From: DATATV01 sp035551355
Lineage (GTDB): Bacteria > Actinomycetota > Actinomycetes > Mycobacteriales > Pseudonocardiaceae
Direction of reading: 5' to 3'
Assembly: GCA_035551355.1 (NCBI GenBank)
Contig: DASZNF010000022.1
Span: 1-38,682 of the forward strand
Length of the DNA: 38,682 nucleotides
In this document: positions 1-7,749 of the stretch, in pieces
Position numbering within the stretch: the stretch's first letter is position 1
Layout: each line of letters starts with the position of its first letter
Program-made: the position numbers and the translations under genes
Notes under the pieces: model-generated
The model's input: only the letters and a program-made list of their open reading frames with translations
Told to the model about the DNA's origin: nothing
Database searches by the model: none

Positions 1-180
1 CCGGTAGGTGCCGGGGCCGCCGATCAGCCCGGCGAACACCGGCTCGTCGGCCCAGCCCGGCACGCACAGCCACACCACGTGCCCGTCCGGACCCAGCACC
101 GCGCCGCGCTCGCCGTCGGCCAGCAACGCGTACTCCCGCAGCGGGTGCGGCCGCGGCGGGGCGAGCGGTTGTCGCGGCAT
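1..180 (-). CDS. Glycoside hydrolase family 15 protein, N-terminal fragment
   Basis: Only the first 60 codons lie in the window; the gene runs off the left edge. The N-terminus contains REYALLADGERGAVLGPDG followed by a hydrophobic VVWLCVPGW stretch and FAGLIGGPGTY. This is the hallmark start of GH15 glucoamylase/trehalase-like proteins, which hydrolyse alpha-glucosidic bonds in a cytosolic alpha/alpha barrel; the barrel itself is not visible here. The ATG at 180 is preceded by a purine-rich GGAAGAGGAGA ribosome site. It lies 25 bp downstream of the membrane protein gene on the same strand, so the two are probably co-transcribed. Substrate (trehalose, dextrin or other) cannot be judged from this fragment. 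Confidence 0.8.
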   Translation of the reverse strand, partial: MPRQPLAPPRPHPLREYALLADGERGAVLGPDGHVVWLCVPGWADEPVFAGLIGGPGTYR

Positions 181-205
181 GGTTCTCCTCTTCCGTCTTC
201 CCAGC

Positions 206-889
206 TCAGAGTTCCTCGCGGACACCGGCTTCGTGGGTGATGCCGGCGACCTGGTCGGCCAGCCGCCCGGACATGGCCAGCCGTCCCTGGTGGTGGCGGA
301 AGGTCGGCAGGATCGTGCGGCCGAACGCGCTTTCCAGTTCGAAGGCCAGCGCGCCGTACCCGGCCAGCCCGGCCACCACCACCCCGGCGATGCCGGCGGC
401 CTGCTGCCCGGCCGCCGAGCCGCTGAGCTGGTAGACCCCGCTGATGGCGAACCGGGCGGCCGCGCCGCCGATGACGATCGCGGCGAGTACCTTGCCGGCC
501 GCGGCCGTCCCGGTCGGCACCAGCAGCGCCGCCGCGGCGGCGACCAGCAGGACGCCCAGGCCGGGGCTGGGTACACCCGGCGCGCCCAGCAGCAGGAGCA
601 GACCGGCGGCCAGCCAGGTCCCGCCCAGCACGCCGAGTCCGGTGGCGCAGACGGGATCGCGGGCCAGCAACCCGAACACGGTGCCGAGCGCCTGCAGCGG
701 CACGACGAAACACAGCACGCCGATGGCGATCTCGTGGGTCTGGGCGACCGGGGTCCAGTGCAGCTGTATCGCCGAGAGCAGCAGGCTGCCCACGAACAGA
801 GCCAGAAAGCCCAGTGGCAGTGCGGACCCGATCGGGCGCAACACCACCTGGGTGTGCCGACCCGGCCGGTATGTCGCGCCGGTACTCAT
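206..889 (-). CDS. GPR1/FUN34/YaaH-like membrane protein
   Basis: A 227-residue integral membrane protein with about six hydrophobic helices. Near the first helix it carries PIGSALPLGFLALFVGSLLL, similar to the NPAPLGL entry motif of GPR1/FUN34/YaaH acetate (succinate) transporters. The C-terminal soluble tail contains a histidine/arginine-rich stretch (ILPTFRHHQGRL) that differs from short enterobacterial SatP, so it may be a divergent branch. The ATG at 889 is supported by GGAAGGAG nine bases upstream; a longer open frame upstream has no ribosome site. It probably forms an operon with the GH15 gene. Transport of a small carboxylate is family inference, not shown by the sequence. Confidence 0.7.
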   Translation of the reverse strand: MSTGATYRPGRHTQVVLRPIGSALPLGFLALFVGSLLLSAIQLHWTPVAQTHEIAIGVLCFVVPLQALGTVFGLLARDPVCATGLGVLGGTWLAAGLLLLLGAPGVPSPGLGVLLVAAAAALLVPTGTAAAGKVLAAIVIGGAAARFAISGVYQLSGSAAGQQAAGIAGVVVAGLAGYGALAFELESAFGRTILPTFRHHQGRLAMSGRLADQVAGITHEAGVREEL

Positions 890-1064
890 CTGACCACGCT
901 CCTTCCACAACGCTGACCGCACAGCCATACCCGGACCGTGCGGCCGTCGAACATTCCGACCCGATCGTGTGCCCAGAACAACAGTTTGGTTGAGCAAGAG
1001 TTGCCAATTTCGGGCAGTTGTCGGCGGACCTACGGGAAGGAGTAACCGCAGTCGATCACGAGCT

Positions 1065-1494
1065 TCACCGGCTGGGCACGGCGATGATCGCCATGGCTTC
1101 CGATTCGTCCTCGTCGAACGGTTCGCCGGTCACCCGGCCAACCCGCGCGCCGAAGGTCGCGATCGGCCGCAGACCGGCGCCGGTCATCAACTCGACGATC
1201 TCGGGCCTCCGGTAGTAGCGAATGAAATGCCGTAGCCGGCCGCCGGTTCCGTCCGGCGCGCCGTCGCGCTGGACTCGCGCGGCGTTCCGGAACACCATCG
1301 CGTTGGCCTGATCGGAATCCGTGGCCCGGCGCAGCACCCGAACCCGCTGGCACACCTGCGCGGCCAGGCTGGTCCTGCCGATCCCCATCGGACCCTCGAT
1401 GGTGATGACCGGTCGGCCGCTGCAGATAGGCGATCGGGACACCGACGGCACTGACCACACCGGCCGCGGCGCCGATCAGGGCGAGAAGGTCCAC
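1065..1494 (-). pseudogene. Chimeric remnant: P-loop NTPase N-terminus joined to methyltransferase C-terminus
   Basis: Reading from 1494 leftwards (GTG), the first frame gives a hydrophobic helix (DLLALIGAAAGVVSAVGVP), as at the N-terminus of actinobacterial NTPase/NB-ARC-like proteins. It then must shift frame near 1415 to continue into VITIEGPMGIGRTSLAA, a Walker A loop in which the catalytic Lys is Arg. After about 40 uninformative residues the same frame ends with HFIRYYRRPEIVELMTGAGL and a PFDEDE stretch, typical of the C-terminus of class I SAM methyltransferases. Two unrelated families joined, a frameshift and a lost Walker lysine all indicate decay after deletion. An intact short protein of 131 residues is formally possible but unlikely to be functional. 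Confidence 0.6.
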
Positions 1495-1702
1495 GGTGGA
1501 GATGATCCAGCCAGTCCCGGCCGGCGGCCATCCGCCATTCGACCGCACGAGTTGAGGCCTTTCACGGTGCTCGGCACCGGTTTGTCCCTCGCCCGAGCTA
1601 CCCGGAACTGTCCTCCCCAGGGCGACGCGGAACACCGCCTCCAGCGCCTAGTTTTCCTCTCGCCGAACGGCATTCACCGCAACTGGGAGGAATCTCAAGC
1701 CA

Positions 1703-3274
1703 ATGGCATCCGACGCATTACCGCGCACCCGCCGCCGCTGGCTGATCGGCGCGGGCATCCTGACCGTGACGGCGGGCGTCGCCGGCGCGCTGACCCTGGT
1801 GCCGGCCGCACAGGCCAACGACACCGCCGTCAACCCGGTGCAGACCTCGATCGCCTGGGGCGCCTGCCCGGCGCTCGCCCCGGGCGCCACCCGGGATCCG
1901 CGGGAAACCTGCGGCACCGTGACCGTGCCCCTGGACTACCGGAACCCGCAGGGCGGGACCATCACGGTCGAGGTGTCCCGGATCGCCACCGCCAAGCCCG
2001 GCCGGAAGCGGGGCGACCTGCTGCTCAACCCCGGCGGCCCGGGCCTGGAAGGGCTGGACATGCCGACCACGATCGCACCGACCCTGCCCGCGTCCGTGCT
2101 GGAGGACTACGACCTGATCGGCTTCGACCCGCGCGGGGTGGGCCACAGCTCCCCGATGAGCTGCGGCCTGACCGACCCCAGCGAGGCCGACGCCTTCCCC
2201 TACCCCGCCGCCAACGGCTCGATCCAGGCCAACGTGGCCAACGCCCGCGACATCGCCCAGCACTGCGCCACCATCGGCGCCGAACTGAAGTACTTCACCA
2301 CCGCCAACACCGCCCGCGACCTGGACCGCATCCGGCAGGCGCTGGGCGTGCCCAGGATCTCCTACTGGGGCCAGTCCTACGGCACCTACCTCGGCGCGGT
2401 CTACACCGCGCTGTTCCCGCAGCACACCGACCGGATGGTGCTGGAGGGCAACGTCGATCCCAACACCGTGTGGGCGCCCCAGATCCAGCTGTGGAATCGG
2501 GGGATGAACGCCCGGTTCCCGGACGCCGCGAAGGCGGCCGCGGCCGACGACGCCGATCTCGGGCTGGGTAGAACCAGTGCCCAGGTCACCGCGAACTTCC
2601 TGGCCCTGGCCGCCCGGCTGGACCGGACCCCGGCCGCCGTGCCCGGCACGCCGGTGTCGATCAGCGGCGCGATCCTGCGCGCCGTGACCTACCAAATGTT
2701 GCTGCACAACGAAACCCTCGCCCCGCTGACCCAGTTCTGGAAGGCGGCGGCCGATCTCGCCGCGGGCAGGACTCCGACTGCCACGGACACCTCGGTGCTG
2801 CAACAAGTCTTCGCCGACGCGCCGACCGCGCCCGGAGTGCCCGCGGACAACCAGATCGCCATGAGCATGGCGCTGGTCTGCGGCGACGTCGCCTGGTCCC
2901 GGAACGTGGCCGGATACGCGAAGGCGACCGCGGCCAGCCGGGCGGCCTACCCGTTGAGCGATGGCATGCCGGCCAACATCTGGCCGTGCGCGTTCTGGTC
3001 GCAGGCGCCGATCGAGTTGCCAGTCCGGGTCACCTCGAACGGCCCGCGGGACGTGCTGATCCTGCAGAACCGCCGGGACAATGCCACGCCGTGGGAGTCC
3101 GGCCTCGGGATGCGCAAGGCGTTGGGCGCCCGCGCCGGTTTCGTCGGCGTGGACAACGGCGGCCACTACGTCTACGGCACCGGCTCGACCTGCGCCGACC
3201 AGGCCACCGTCGCGTTCCTCGCCAACGGCACCCTGCCGAGCCAGGATCTGTACTGCGCGGGGCCGAAGTCCTGA
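1703..3274 (+). CDS. Secreted alpha/beta hydrolase, tripeptidyl aminopeptidase-like
   Basis: A 523-residue exported serine peptidase of the S33/TAP type, which removes N-terminal tri- or aminopeptides outside the cell. The N-terminus has arginines (RTRRRW) before a hydrophobic signal helix ending near VPAAQA. The alpha/beta-hydrolase fold shows the oxyanion segment LLNPGGPG (107-114), the nucleophile elbow GQSYG (Ser225), acid Asp459 in RRDNATPW and His488 in GGHYVYG. The C-terminal region after about residue 395 is the TAP-like domain of Streptomyces Slp/Tap proteases, and the length is normal for that group. Paired cysteines fit an extracellular protein. GGGAGG lies eight bases before the ATG. 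It stands alone between a pseudogene and a convergent gene. Confidence 0.88.
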   Translation: MASDALPRTRRRWLIGAGILTVTAGVAGALTLVPAAQANDTAVNPVQTSIAWGACPALAPGATRDPRETCGTVTVPLDYRNPQGGTITVEVSRIATAKPGRKRGDLLLNPGGPGLEGLDMPTTIAPTLPASVLEDYDLIGFDPRGVGHSSPMSCGLTDPSEADAFPYPAANGSIQANVANARDIAQHCATIGAELKYFTTANTARDLDRIRQALGVPRISYWGQSYGTYLGAVYTALFPQHTDRMVLEGNVDPNTVWAPQIQLWNRGMNARFPDAAKAAAADDADLGLGRTSAQVTANFLALAARLDRTPAAVPGTPVSISGAILRAVTYQMLLHNETLAPLTQFWKAAADLAAGRTPTATDTSVLQQVFADAPTAPGVPADNQIAMSMALVCGDVAWSRNVAGYAKATAASRAAYPLSDGMPANIWPCAFWSQAPIELPVRVTSNGPRDVLILQNRRDNATPWESGLGMRKALGARAGFVGVDNGGHYVYGTGSTCADQATVAFLANGTLPSQDLYCAGPKS

Positions 3275-3332
3275 TCCCGCAACGGGTTGCCCACCTCGCA
3301 GGCCGGGGTGAACAACACTCCATTGTGGACTT

Positions 3333-4343
3333 CTAGCGCCCGCCCAGGCGAGCCTTCAGTCGCGGGTAGACCCGCAACGCATTGCCGGAGAACACTTTCT
3401 CGCGTTGCTCGGCGGTCAGCGCGGCGGCGTCGACGTAACGTTTGGTGTCGTCGAAGTAGTGGCCGGTCCTCGGGTCGATGCCGCGCACGGCGCCCACCAT
3501 CTCCGAGCCGAACAGCACGTTGTCCACGTCGATGACCGAGAACAGCAGGTCGATGCCGGGCTGGTGGTAGACGCAGGTGTCGAAGAAGACGTTGCGCATC
3601 AGGTGAGTGTCCAGCTCGGGCTTCTTCAGCATGTCGGCCAGACCCCGGTAGCGGCCCCAGTGATACGGGATCGCGCCCCCGCCGTGCGGGATGATCAAGC
3701 GCAGCTGGGGGAACTCGGCGAACAGATCACCCTGCAGCAGCTGCATGAACACCGTGGTGTCGGCGTTGAGGTAGTGCGCGCCGGTGGCGTGGAAGGCCGG
3801 GTTGCAGCTGGCCGAGACGTGCACCATGCCGGGCACGTCCAGCTCGCACATGGCCTCGTACAGCGGGAACCAGTACGGGTCGGTCATCGGCGGGGAGTTC
3901 CAGTGCCCGCCACTGGGGTCGGGGCTGAGATTGAGCCCGACGAAGCCCAGGTCGACGGTCCGGCGCAGCTCGGCGATCGCGGCGTCCAGCGGTTCGCCCG
4001 CGGTCTGCGGCAGCTGGGCCACGCCGGCGAAGGAGTCCGGGAACAGCTCGACCACCCGGGCGATCAGGTCGTTGCAGGCCCGGGCCCAGGCCGCGCCCAC
4101 CTCGATGTCGCCCTGGTGATGGGCCATGGCCGAGGCGCGTGGGGAGAAGATGGTCATATCCGCGTCGCGCTCGCGCAGCAGCCGCAGCTGGTTGGCCTCG
4201 ATGCTCTCGCGGATCTCGTCGTCGCTGATGCGCGGGTACTCGGGAGCCGGGCGCCCGTCCAGGAAGGACTGCACCTGGTCCTTGCGCCAGTCCGTGTGCG
4301 CTGCCGGGGCGGTCGTGTAGTGGCCGTGGCAGTCGATGATCAT
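3333..4343 (-). CDS. ligJ: 4-oxalomesaconate hydratase (LigJ, amidohydrolase superfamily)
   Basis: A 336-residue metal-dependent amidohydrolase-fold enzyme. It starts MIIDCHGHYTTAPAAHTDWR, near-identical to the start of LigJ, which hydrates 4-oxalomesaconate in the protocatechuate/gallate 4,5-cleavage pathway. Visible LigJ blocks are TIFSPRASAMAHH, LSPDPSGGHWNSPP, the metal-site His in MVHVSASCNPAFH, HYLNADTT, LIIPHGGGAIPYHWGR, FDTCVYHQPGI and GSEMVGAVRGIDPRTGHYFDDT. The two early His (6 and 8) plus His of VHVS and PHGG and the late Glu are the expected metal ligands. The ATG at 4343 has GGAGG six bases upstream; an upstream in-frame start eight codons earlier is less likely. No other lig genes are in the window, so it is an orphan step here. 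The palindrome at 4396-4417 is its likely operator. Confidence 0.88.
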   Translation of the reverse strand: MIIDCHGHYTTAPAAHTDWRKDQVQSFLDGRPAPEYPRISDDEIRESIEANQLRLLRERDADMTIFSPRASAMAHHQGDIEVGAAWARACNDLIARVVELFPDSFAGVAQLPQTAGEPLDAAIAELRRTVDLGFVGLNLSPDPSGGHWNSPPMTDPYWFPLYEAMCELDVPGMVHVSASCNPAFHATGAHYLNADTTVFMQLLQGDLFAEFPQLRLIIPHGGGAIPYHWGRYRGLADMLKKPELDTHLMRNVFFDTCVYHQPGIDLLFSVIDVDNVLFGSEMVGAVRGIDPRTGHYFDDTKRYVDAAALTAEQREKVFSGNALRVYPRLKARLGGR

Positions 4344-4395
4344 CCCAACCTCCGCGTCGTGCTGCACCCGTCGCCCCGAACGGTAGCAAGTGTCA

Positions 4396-4417
4396 CCTAG
4401 ATTGTTAACAATCTAGG
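4396..4417. promoter_or_regulatory. 22-bp perfect palindrome, candidate operator of ligJ
   Basis: The arms are CCTAGATTGTT and AACAATCTAGG with no spacer. It lies 53 bp upstream of the ligJ start and 21 bp downstream of the phosphatase stop, in a short AT-rich patch. The core TTGTTAACAA fits the GT-N(x)-AC symmetry of GntR-family operators. The regulator is not encoded next to it, so assignment to GntR is inference. Confidence 0.7.
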
Positions 4418-4438
4418 CTACGAAATATTCGACAGCGG

Positions 4439-5692
4439 TCAGTTCGCGTCCGGTCCGGACTCGCGGCGCACCACCAGCAGGGCGATGTCGTCCCGGGCCC
4501 GCTGCGCGCCGACCAGGGCCGCCATCACCCGGACGCAGACCACCTCGGGCGATTCCAGCGTGATCGCCTTGCGCAGCTTCTCCAGCCCCTGGTCCAGGTC
4601 GCTGTCCCGGCGTTCCACCAGCCCGTCGGTGTAGAAGCAGAGCAGGCCGTCCGGGGGCAGGTCGAGCACCGTGGTCGGGCACGCCCCGCCTGCCGTGGGA
4701 AAGCCGATCGGCGAGCGCACCGGCAGGTCGGTCAGCACGGTCTCCCGGCCGGGCACGGCCAGCATGGGCGGCGGATGACCGGCCAGCGCCACGGTGACGT
4801 GCTCGCGCGCCGGGTCGATCACCGCGTACGACACGGTGGCCATGGCGCCGACCTCGAAATGCTTGGCCTTGCGGTCGAGCTGGTCGAGCACCTCGCCCGG
4901 ATCGTCGAACACCAGCGCGAACGCCCGCAGCGCGCTGCGCAGCCGGCCCATCACCACCGCCGCGCCCAGACCGTGCCCGACCACATCGCCCATCACGATG
5001 CCGACCCGGCCGCCGGACAACGAGAACATGTCGTACCAGTCGCCGCCCACCCCGGTCTCGGTGCCCGGCACGTACCGGGAGGCCAGCGACAGGCCGGGCA
5101 CGGCCGACGGCACGCTGGGCACCAGGCTGTGCTGCAACGCCTCGGCCGCGGCGCGCTCGATCGCGGTCACCTGGTTGTGCGTGGCCAGGCCGATCCGGTC
5201 GGCGACCAGCTGCAGCAGCTGGACGTCGTGGTCGGTGAACCGCTTGGGCTTGACGGTGCCGATGTGCAGCACGCCGATCAGCCGCCCCTCGGCGATCATC
5301 GGAACGCCGAGCAGTGCCTGCAGCCCCCGCTCCCACAGCAGCGGGTTGATCACCGTGGACGCGTCCACGTGGTCGACCGCCACCGGCCGCCGCTGGGCGG
5401 CGATCGTCCCGGCGAAGCCCCGGCCCATCGGAATCCGCACGCCCTGGCGGACCTCCGCCTCGATGCCCACCGCCGCGGTGGCCAGCAGGTACTGCTGGGC
5501 GTCGTCCAGCAACAGCACGGTCGCCGTGTCCGCCTGCAGCAGGTCCCGCACCCGCTCCAGCAGCTCGATGAGCAGCTTCTCGGTGCTCAGCTGGGCCAGG
5601 GCGGAATCGGTCACCGCCGCGATGTTGCGCAGGCGGTCCTCCGCCGGATCCCCGGTCACCACGGGTGCAACCCTAACCGGGCGGCGAGCCAC
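4439..5692 (-). CDS. GAF domain plus SpoIIE-type PP2C phosphatase
   Basis: A 417-residue cytosolic phosphatase that should dephosphorylate an anti-sigma-factor antagonist (STAS) in a partner switch. Residues about 20-175 form a GAF sensor domain (LSTEKLLIELLERVRDLLQADTA to HIGTVKPKRFTDHDVQLL). Residues about 185-408 are the SpoIIE/PP2C domain, with metal-binding motifs GVGGDWYDMF, MGDVVGHG and RDDIALLVV, and the usual AGHPPPML and YTDGLVERR blocks. The probable start is GTG at 5692, overlapping the STAS gene stop by 20 bp, which suggests translational coupling; a GTG near 5660 is an alternative. A short non-catalytic N-terminus and no membrane segments suggest a soluble-ligand or redox input through GAF. 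Confidence 0.9.
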   Translation of the reverse strand: MARRPVRVAPVVTGDPAEDRLRNIAAVTDSALAQLSTEKLLIELLERVRDLLQADTATVLLLDDAQQYLLATAAVGIEAEVRQGVRIPMGRGFAGTIAAQRRPVAVDHVDASTVINPLLWERGLQALLGVPMIAEGRLIGVLHIGTVKPKRFTDHDVQLLQLVADRIGLATHNQVTAIERAAAEALQHSLVPSVPSAVPGLSLASRYVPGTETGVGGDWYDMFSLSGGRVGIVMGDVVGHGLGAAVVMGRLRSALRAFALVFDDPGEVLDQLDRKAKHFEVGAMATVSYAVIDPAREHVTVALAGHPPPMLAVPGRETVLTDLPVRSPIGFPTAGGACPTTVLDLPPDGLLCFYTDGLVERRDSDLDQGLEKLRKAITLESPEVVCVRVMAALVGAQRARDDIALLVVRRESGPDAN

Positions 5693-6020
5693 TCGCGGCC
5701 AGCGCCACCGCCACCGAGGGGTACACCGGGAACAGTTCGGTCAGCCCGGTCAGCTCCATGGGCCGGGTGACGATCCGATGGTCACCGGCCACCCGGACGT
5801 CCAGCTGCCGTTCCCGCGCACCATCGTGCAACTGGAGCAGCAGGTTCAACCCGGCCGAGGCGAAGAACTGGAGGCCGGTCAGGTCCAGGACCACCACCGG
5901 TGCGCCCACCTCGATCGCCTCGCGCAGCGCGGTCCGGGCCGGCTCGACGGTCATCATGTCCAGCTCACCGGTCAGACCGACCACCACTGCCCCGTCCTGC
6001 CGGCTGCTGGTGACAGTCAA
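5673..6020 (-). CDS. STAS-domain anti-sigma factor antagonist
   Basis: A single STAS domain (115 residues from the TTG at 6020) of the SpoIIAA/RsbV class. VVGLTGELDMMTVEPAR is the usual first strand and helix, and VVLDLTGLQFFASAGLNLLL contains the phospho-acceptor Ser55 before AGL. Unphosphorylated, it would sequester an RsbW-like kinase; the phosphatase encoded just downstream would reactivate it. The start is uncertain: no ribosome site precedes the TTG. An in-frame ATT at 6056 lies eight bases after GGGAGGG (6065-6071) and would add MTGQSNQRVASA, a plausible N-terminus. The antagonist and phosphatase overlap and so form one operon, divergent from the ATPase gene at 6213. Confidence 0.88.
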   Translation of the reverse strand: MTVTSSRQDGAVVVGLTGELDMMTVEPARTALREAIEVGAPVVVLDLTGLQFFASAGLNLLLQLHDGARERQLDVRVAGDHRIVTRPMELTGLTELFPVYPSVAVALAASGSPPG

Positions 6021-6064
6021 CGCCGATGCGACACGCTGATTCGATTGCCCCGTAATGTCGGCTG

Positions 6065-6071
6065 CCCTCCC
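6065..6071 (-). promoter_or_regulatory. Ribosome binding site pointing to an ATT start for the STAS gene
   Basis: On the minus strand this reads GGGAGGG. It ends eight bases before an in-frame ATT (6056-6054), but about 45 bases before the first conventional start (TTG at 6020). The spacing supports initiation at the ATT, a start codon known but rare in bacteria. Confidence 0.4.
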
Positions 6072-6160
6072 TTGCGGTGTGGCGACGCCCGACGTTCATC
6101 CGACGCGTCCCACAAGGTACGACCGGAACACGATCACGGCGGATCGAAACGGCGGTTGGC

Positions 6161-6178
6161 GCCTGTGCCTGTGCCTGT
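6161..6178. repeat. Three tandem GCCTGT hexamers
   Basis: The hexamer GCCTGT occurs three times without interruption in the divergent region between the STAS and ATPase genes, about 35 bp before the ATPase start. Such a short perfect tandem in a promoter could vary by slippage. I see no clear -35/-10 pair that includes it. Confidence 0.5.
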
Positions 6179-6212
6179 AGCCTACCGAGGTGACCGGTCT
6201 CGCCTGTATCCC

Positions 6213-6632
6213 ATGGGATATCCGGTGACGCCGGTCAATCCGGAGCAATACCTGGTACGGCTGGATCTGCCCCCGGGACCACCGCCGCTGAGCCTGCTGC
6301 GGGACCGTATCGCCGCCTCGCTGCCCCAGCAACACGCCGAGCTGATCGCGGACATTCAGTTGGTGGCCACCGAATTGATCACCAACGCCTTTCTGCACGG
6401 GCAGCCGCCGGTGCGGTTCGTCCTGCACGACCCAACCCGGGACGGGCTGTTGCGGATAGAGGTGACCGACCGCGGACCGGCCATGCCCGAATTGCGGCAC
6501 CCGGACCTGAGAACGCCGAACGGCCGCGGCCTGCTGCTGGTCGAGGCGTACAGCGTGAAGTGGGGAATCGCGACCGGCCCGGATGGCAAGACGGTGTGGG
6601 CCGAATTGGCGGTCTCCGCGCGTGGCCGGTGA
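6213..6632 (+). CDS. RsbW-like ATP-binding anti-sigma/regulatory kinase
   Basis: A 139-residue GHKL ATPase of the HATPase_c_2 type. The N box is ELITNAFLHG (Glu54, Asn58), the G1 box is VTDRGPAMPE (Asp86, Gly88), and GRGLLLVEAY (104-113) is the G2 lid; the C-terminus ends with a final strand TVWAELAV. In actinomycetes such proteins phosphorylate a STAS antagonist or hold a sigma factor inactive. Its divergent neighbours are exactly a STAS protein and a SpoIIE phosphatase, so the three make a compact partner-switch set. No sigma-B-type gene lies next to it, so its output partner is unknown. The ATG start lacks a strong ribosome site; the Met choice is by domain length. Confidence 0.85.
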   Translation: MGYPVTPVNPEQYLVRLDLPPGPPPLSLLRDRIAASLPQQHAELIADIQLVATELITNAFLHGQPPVRFVLHDPTRDGLLRIEVTDRGPAMPELRHPDLRTPNGRGLLLVEAYSVKWGIATGPDGKTVWAELAVSARGR

Positions 6633-6640
6633 CCTTGCTC

Positions 6641-6708
6641 TTGCCGGTTTGACTTGCCGGTTTGGCAATTCTTTGCTGTTTCGGCAATGCACTTTGCCAT
6701 TTCGGCGC
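6641..6708. promoter_or_regulatory. Cluster of four TTGCC-N5-GGCAA-like boxes
   Basis: Four related 13-15-bp boxes occupy the gap before the methyltransferase. They are 6641-6653 (left half plus spacer only), 6654-6668 (TTGCCGGTTTGGCAA, perfect inverted repeat), 6673-6687 (TTGCTGTTTCGGCAA) and 6694-6708 (TTGCCATTTCGGCGC). The first two also form a 13-bp direct repeat. Box starts are 13, 19 and 21 bp apart. The stretch is less GC-rich than its surroundings. It looks like a multi-site operator, but no cognate regulator can be named. Confidence 0.6.
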
Positions 6709-6742
6709 AGGCCGGGGCATGTTGGGGTCGGAGGTGGTCACC

Positions 6743-7453
6743 ATGACCCAGCAACCCGCCGATCCGTTCTCGCACGAAGTGGAAGCGGCCGTCAGCACGC
6801 AGATCATGGGCAACCGGCGCCACGGTCTGGTGCCGGAGAAAGAAAAGTCATCGGACGCCCAGTTCTGGGACGACAGATACGGCAGCCAGGAGCAGCTGTT
6901 CAGCGGCAGCCCCAACGGGGTGCTGGTCACCGAGGTCACCGACCTGCCGCCGGGCCGGGCGCTCGACCTCGGTTGCGGGGAGGGTGGCGACGCGCTCTGG
7001 CTGGCCCGGCACGGCTGGCAGGTCACCGCGGTCGATATCTCCCAGGTCGCCCTGCGCCGCGCCGCCACCAGTGCCGGCGACCGGGCCGACCGGGTGGCCT
7101 GGACGCGCGCCGATCTCACCGTCACGCCGCCCCCGGCCGATGCGTTCGACCTGGTCTCGGCCCAGTATTTCCCGCTACCGCGCCAATCCGGCCACGCCGC
7201 GCTCCGCGGCCTGCTGGCCGCCGTCGCACCCGGCGGCACCGTGCTGATCGCGGGCCACGATCTGGCCGACATCCCGCCGGACCACCAACTCGAACTCGAC
7301 CCACGCGACTTCTATCAGCCGGCCGAGATCGCCGAACTCCTCGACGACGCCTGGACCGTCCTGGTCAACGAAACCCGGGCCCGGACCGCGGCCGCACCCC
7401 CGGGCACCCACCACGCCAGCGACACCGTCCTGCGCGCCCGACGACGGCACTGA
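6743..7453 (+). CDS. Class I SAM-dependent methyltransferase
   Basis: A 236-residue cytosolic methyltransferase. The SAM-binding motif I is ALDLGCGEGGDALWLA, with the acidic end of strand 2 in VTAVDIS; motif II is FDLVSAQYFPL and motif III is VAPGGTVLIAGHD. It resembles the tellurite-resistance/thiopurine-like (TehB/UbiE) short methyltransferases, which often accept small molecules. The first about 45 residues (HEVEAAVSTQIMGNRRHGLV) are an extension before the usual FWDDRYGSQEQLFSG opening and do not match a domain I know. The ATG at 6743 has GGAGG eight bases upstream. It stands as a single gene behind the repeated boxes at 6641-6708. The substrate is unknown. Confidence 0.85.
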   Translation: MTQQPADPFSHEVEAAVSTQIMGNRRHGLVPEKEKSSDAQFWDDRYGSQEQLFSGSPNGVLVTEVTDLPPGRALDLGCGEGGDALWLARHGWQVTAVDISQVALRRAATSAGDRADRVAWTRADLTVTPPPADAFDLVSAQYFPLPRQSGHAALRGLLAAVAPGGTVLIAGHDLADIPPDHQLELDPRDFYQPAEIAELLDDAWTVLVNETRARTAAAPPGTHHASDTVLRARRRH

Positions 7454-7749
7454 ACCGTCCCGCCCATGGCGTGACAATGAAAATTCCATCACCCGAAGTG
7501 TTGCGCTGAACGAGCAAAAGCGGACATCTCCCATTTAGCCTGTTTGGCGGCTTTACTCATTGCTCGCCGACGCTAGTGCGTCCAACGTCGCCGCACAGCG
7601 ACGACACTGGGGGCTTTTCACTGGGGGACATCGGATACTGGCATTCTGACCAGTCACGCCGCGAAATTTTCCATGCCGTGTTACCGGCGACCGAGCCTCC
7701 TGGCGCCAAACCCCGCAGGTCCCGCCAGCCGACTGGGGAGCCGGAAGTG
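7454..7749. other. 296-bp intergenic region before the S1 protease
   Basis: No convincing gene is visible on either strand. The stretch is less GC-rich than the flanking genes (for example around 7485-7560 and 7640-7690), as expected for a promoter region and long leader of the protease. I cannot assign a -35/-10 pair with confidence. Confidence 0.5.

Noticed and set aside
6161..6178. Hexamer repeat as a phase-variation switch
   Set aside because: Only three copies; no promoter element can be placed around it, so only the repeat itself is reported.
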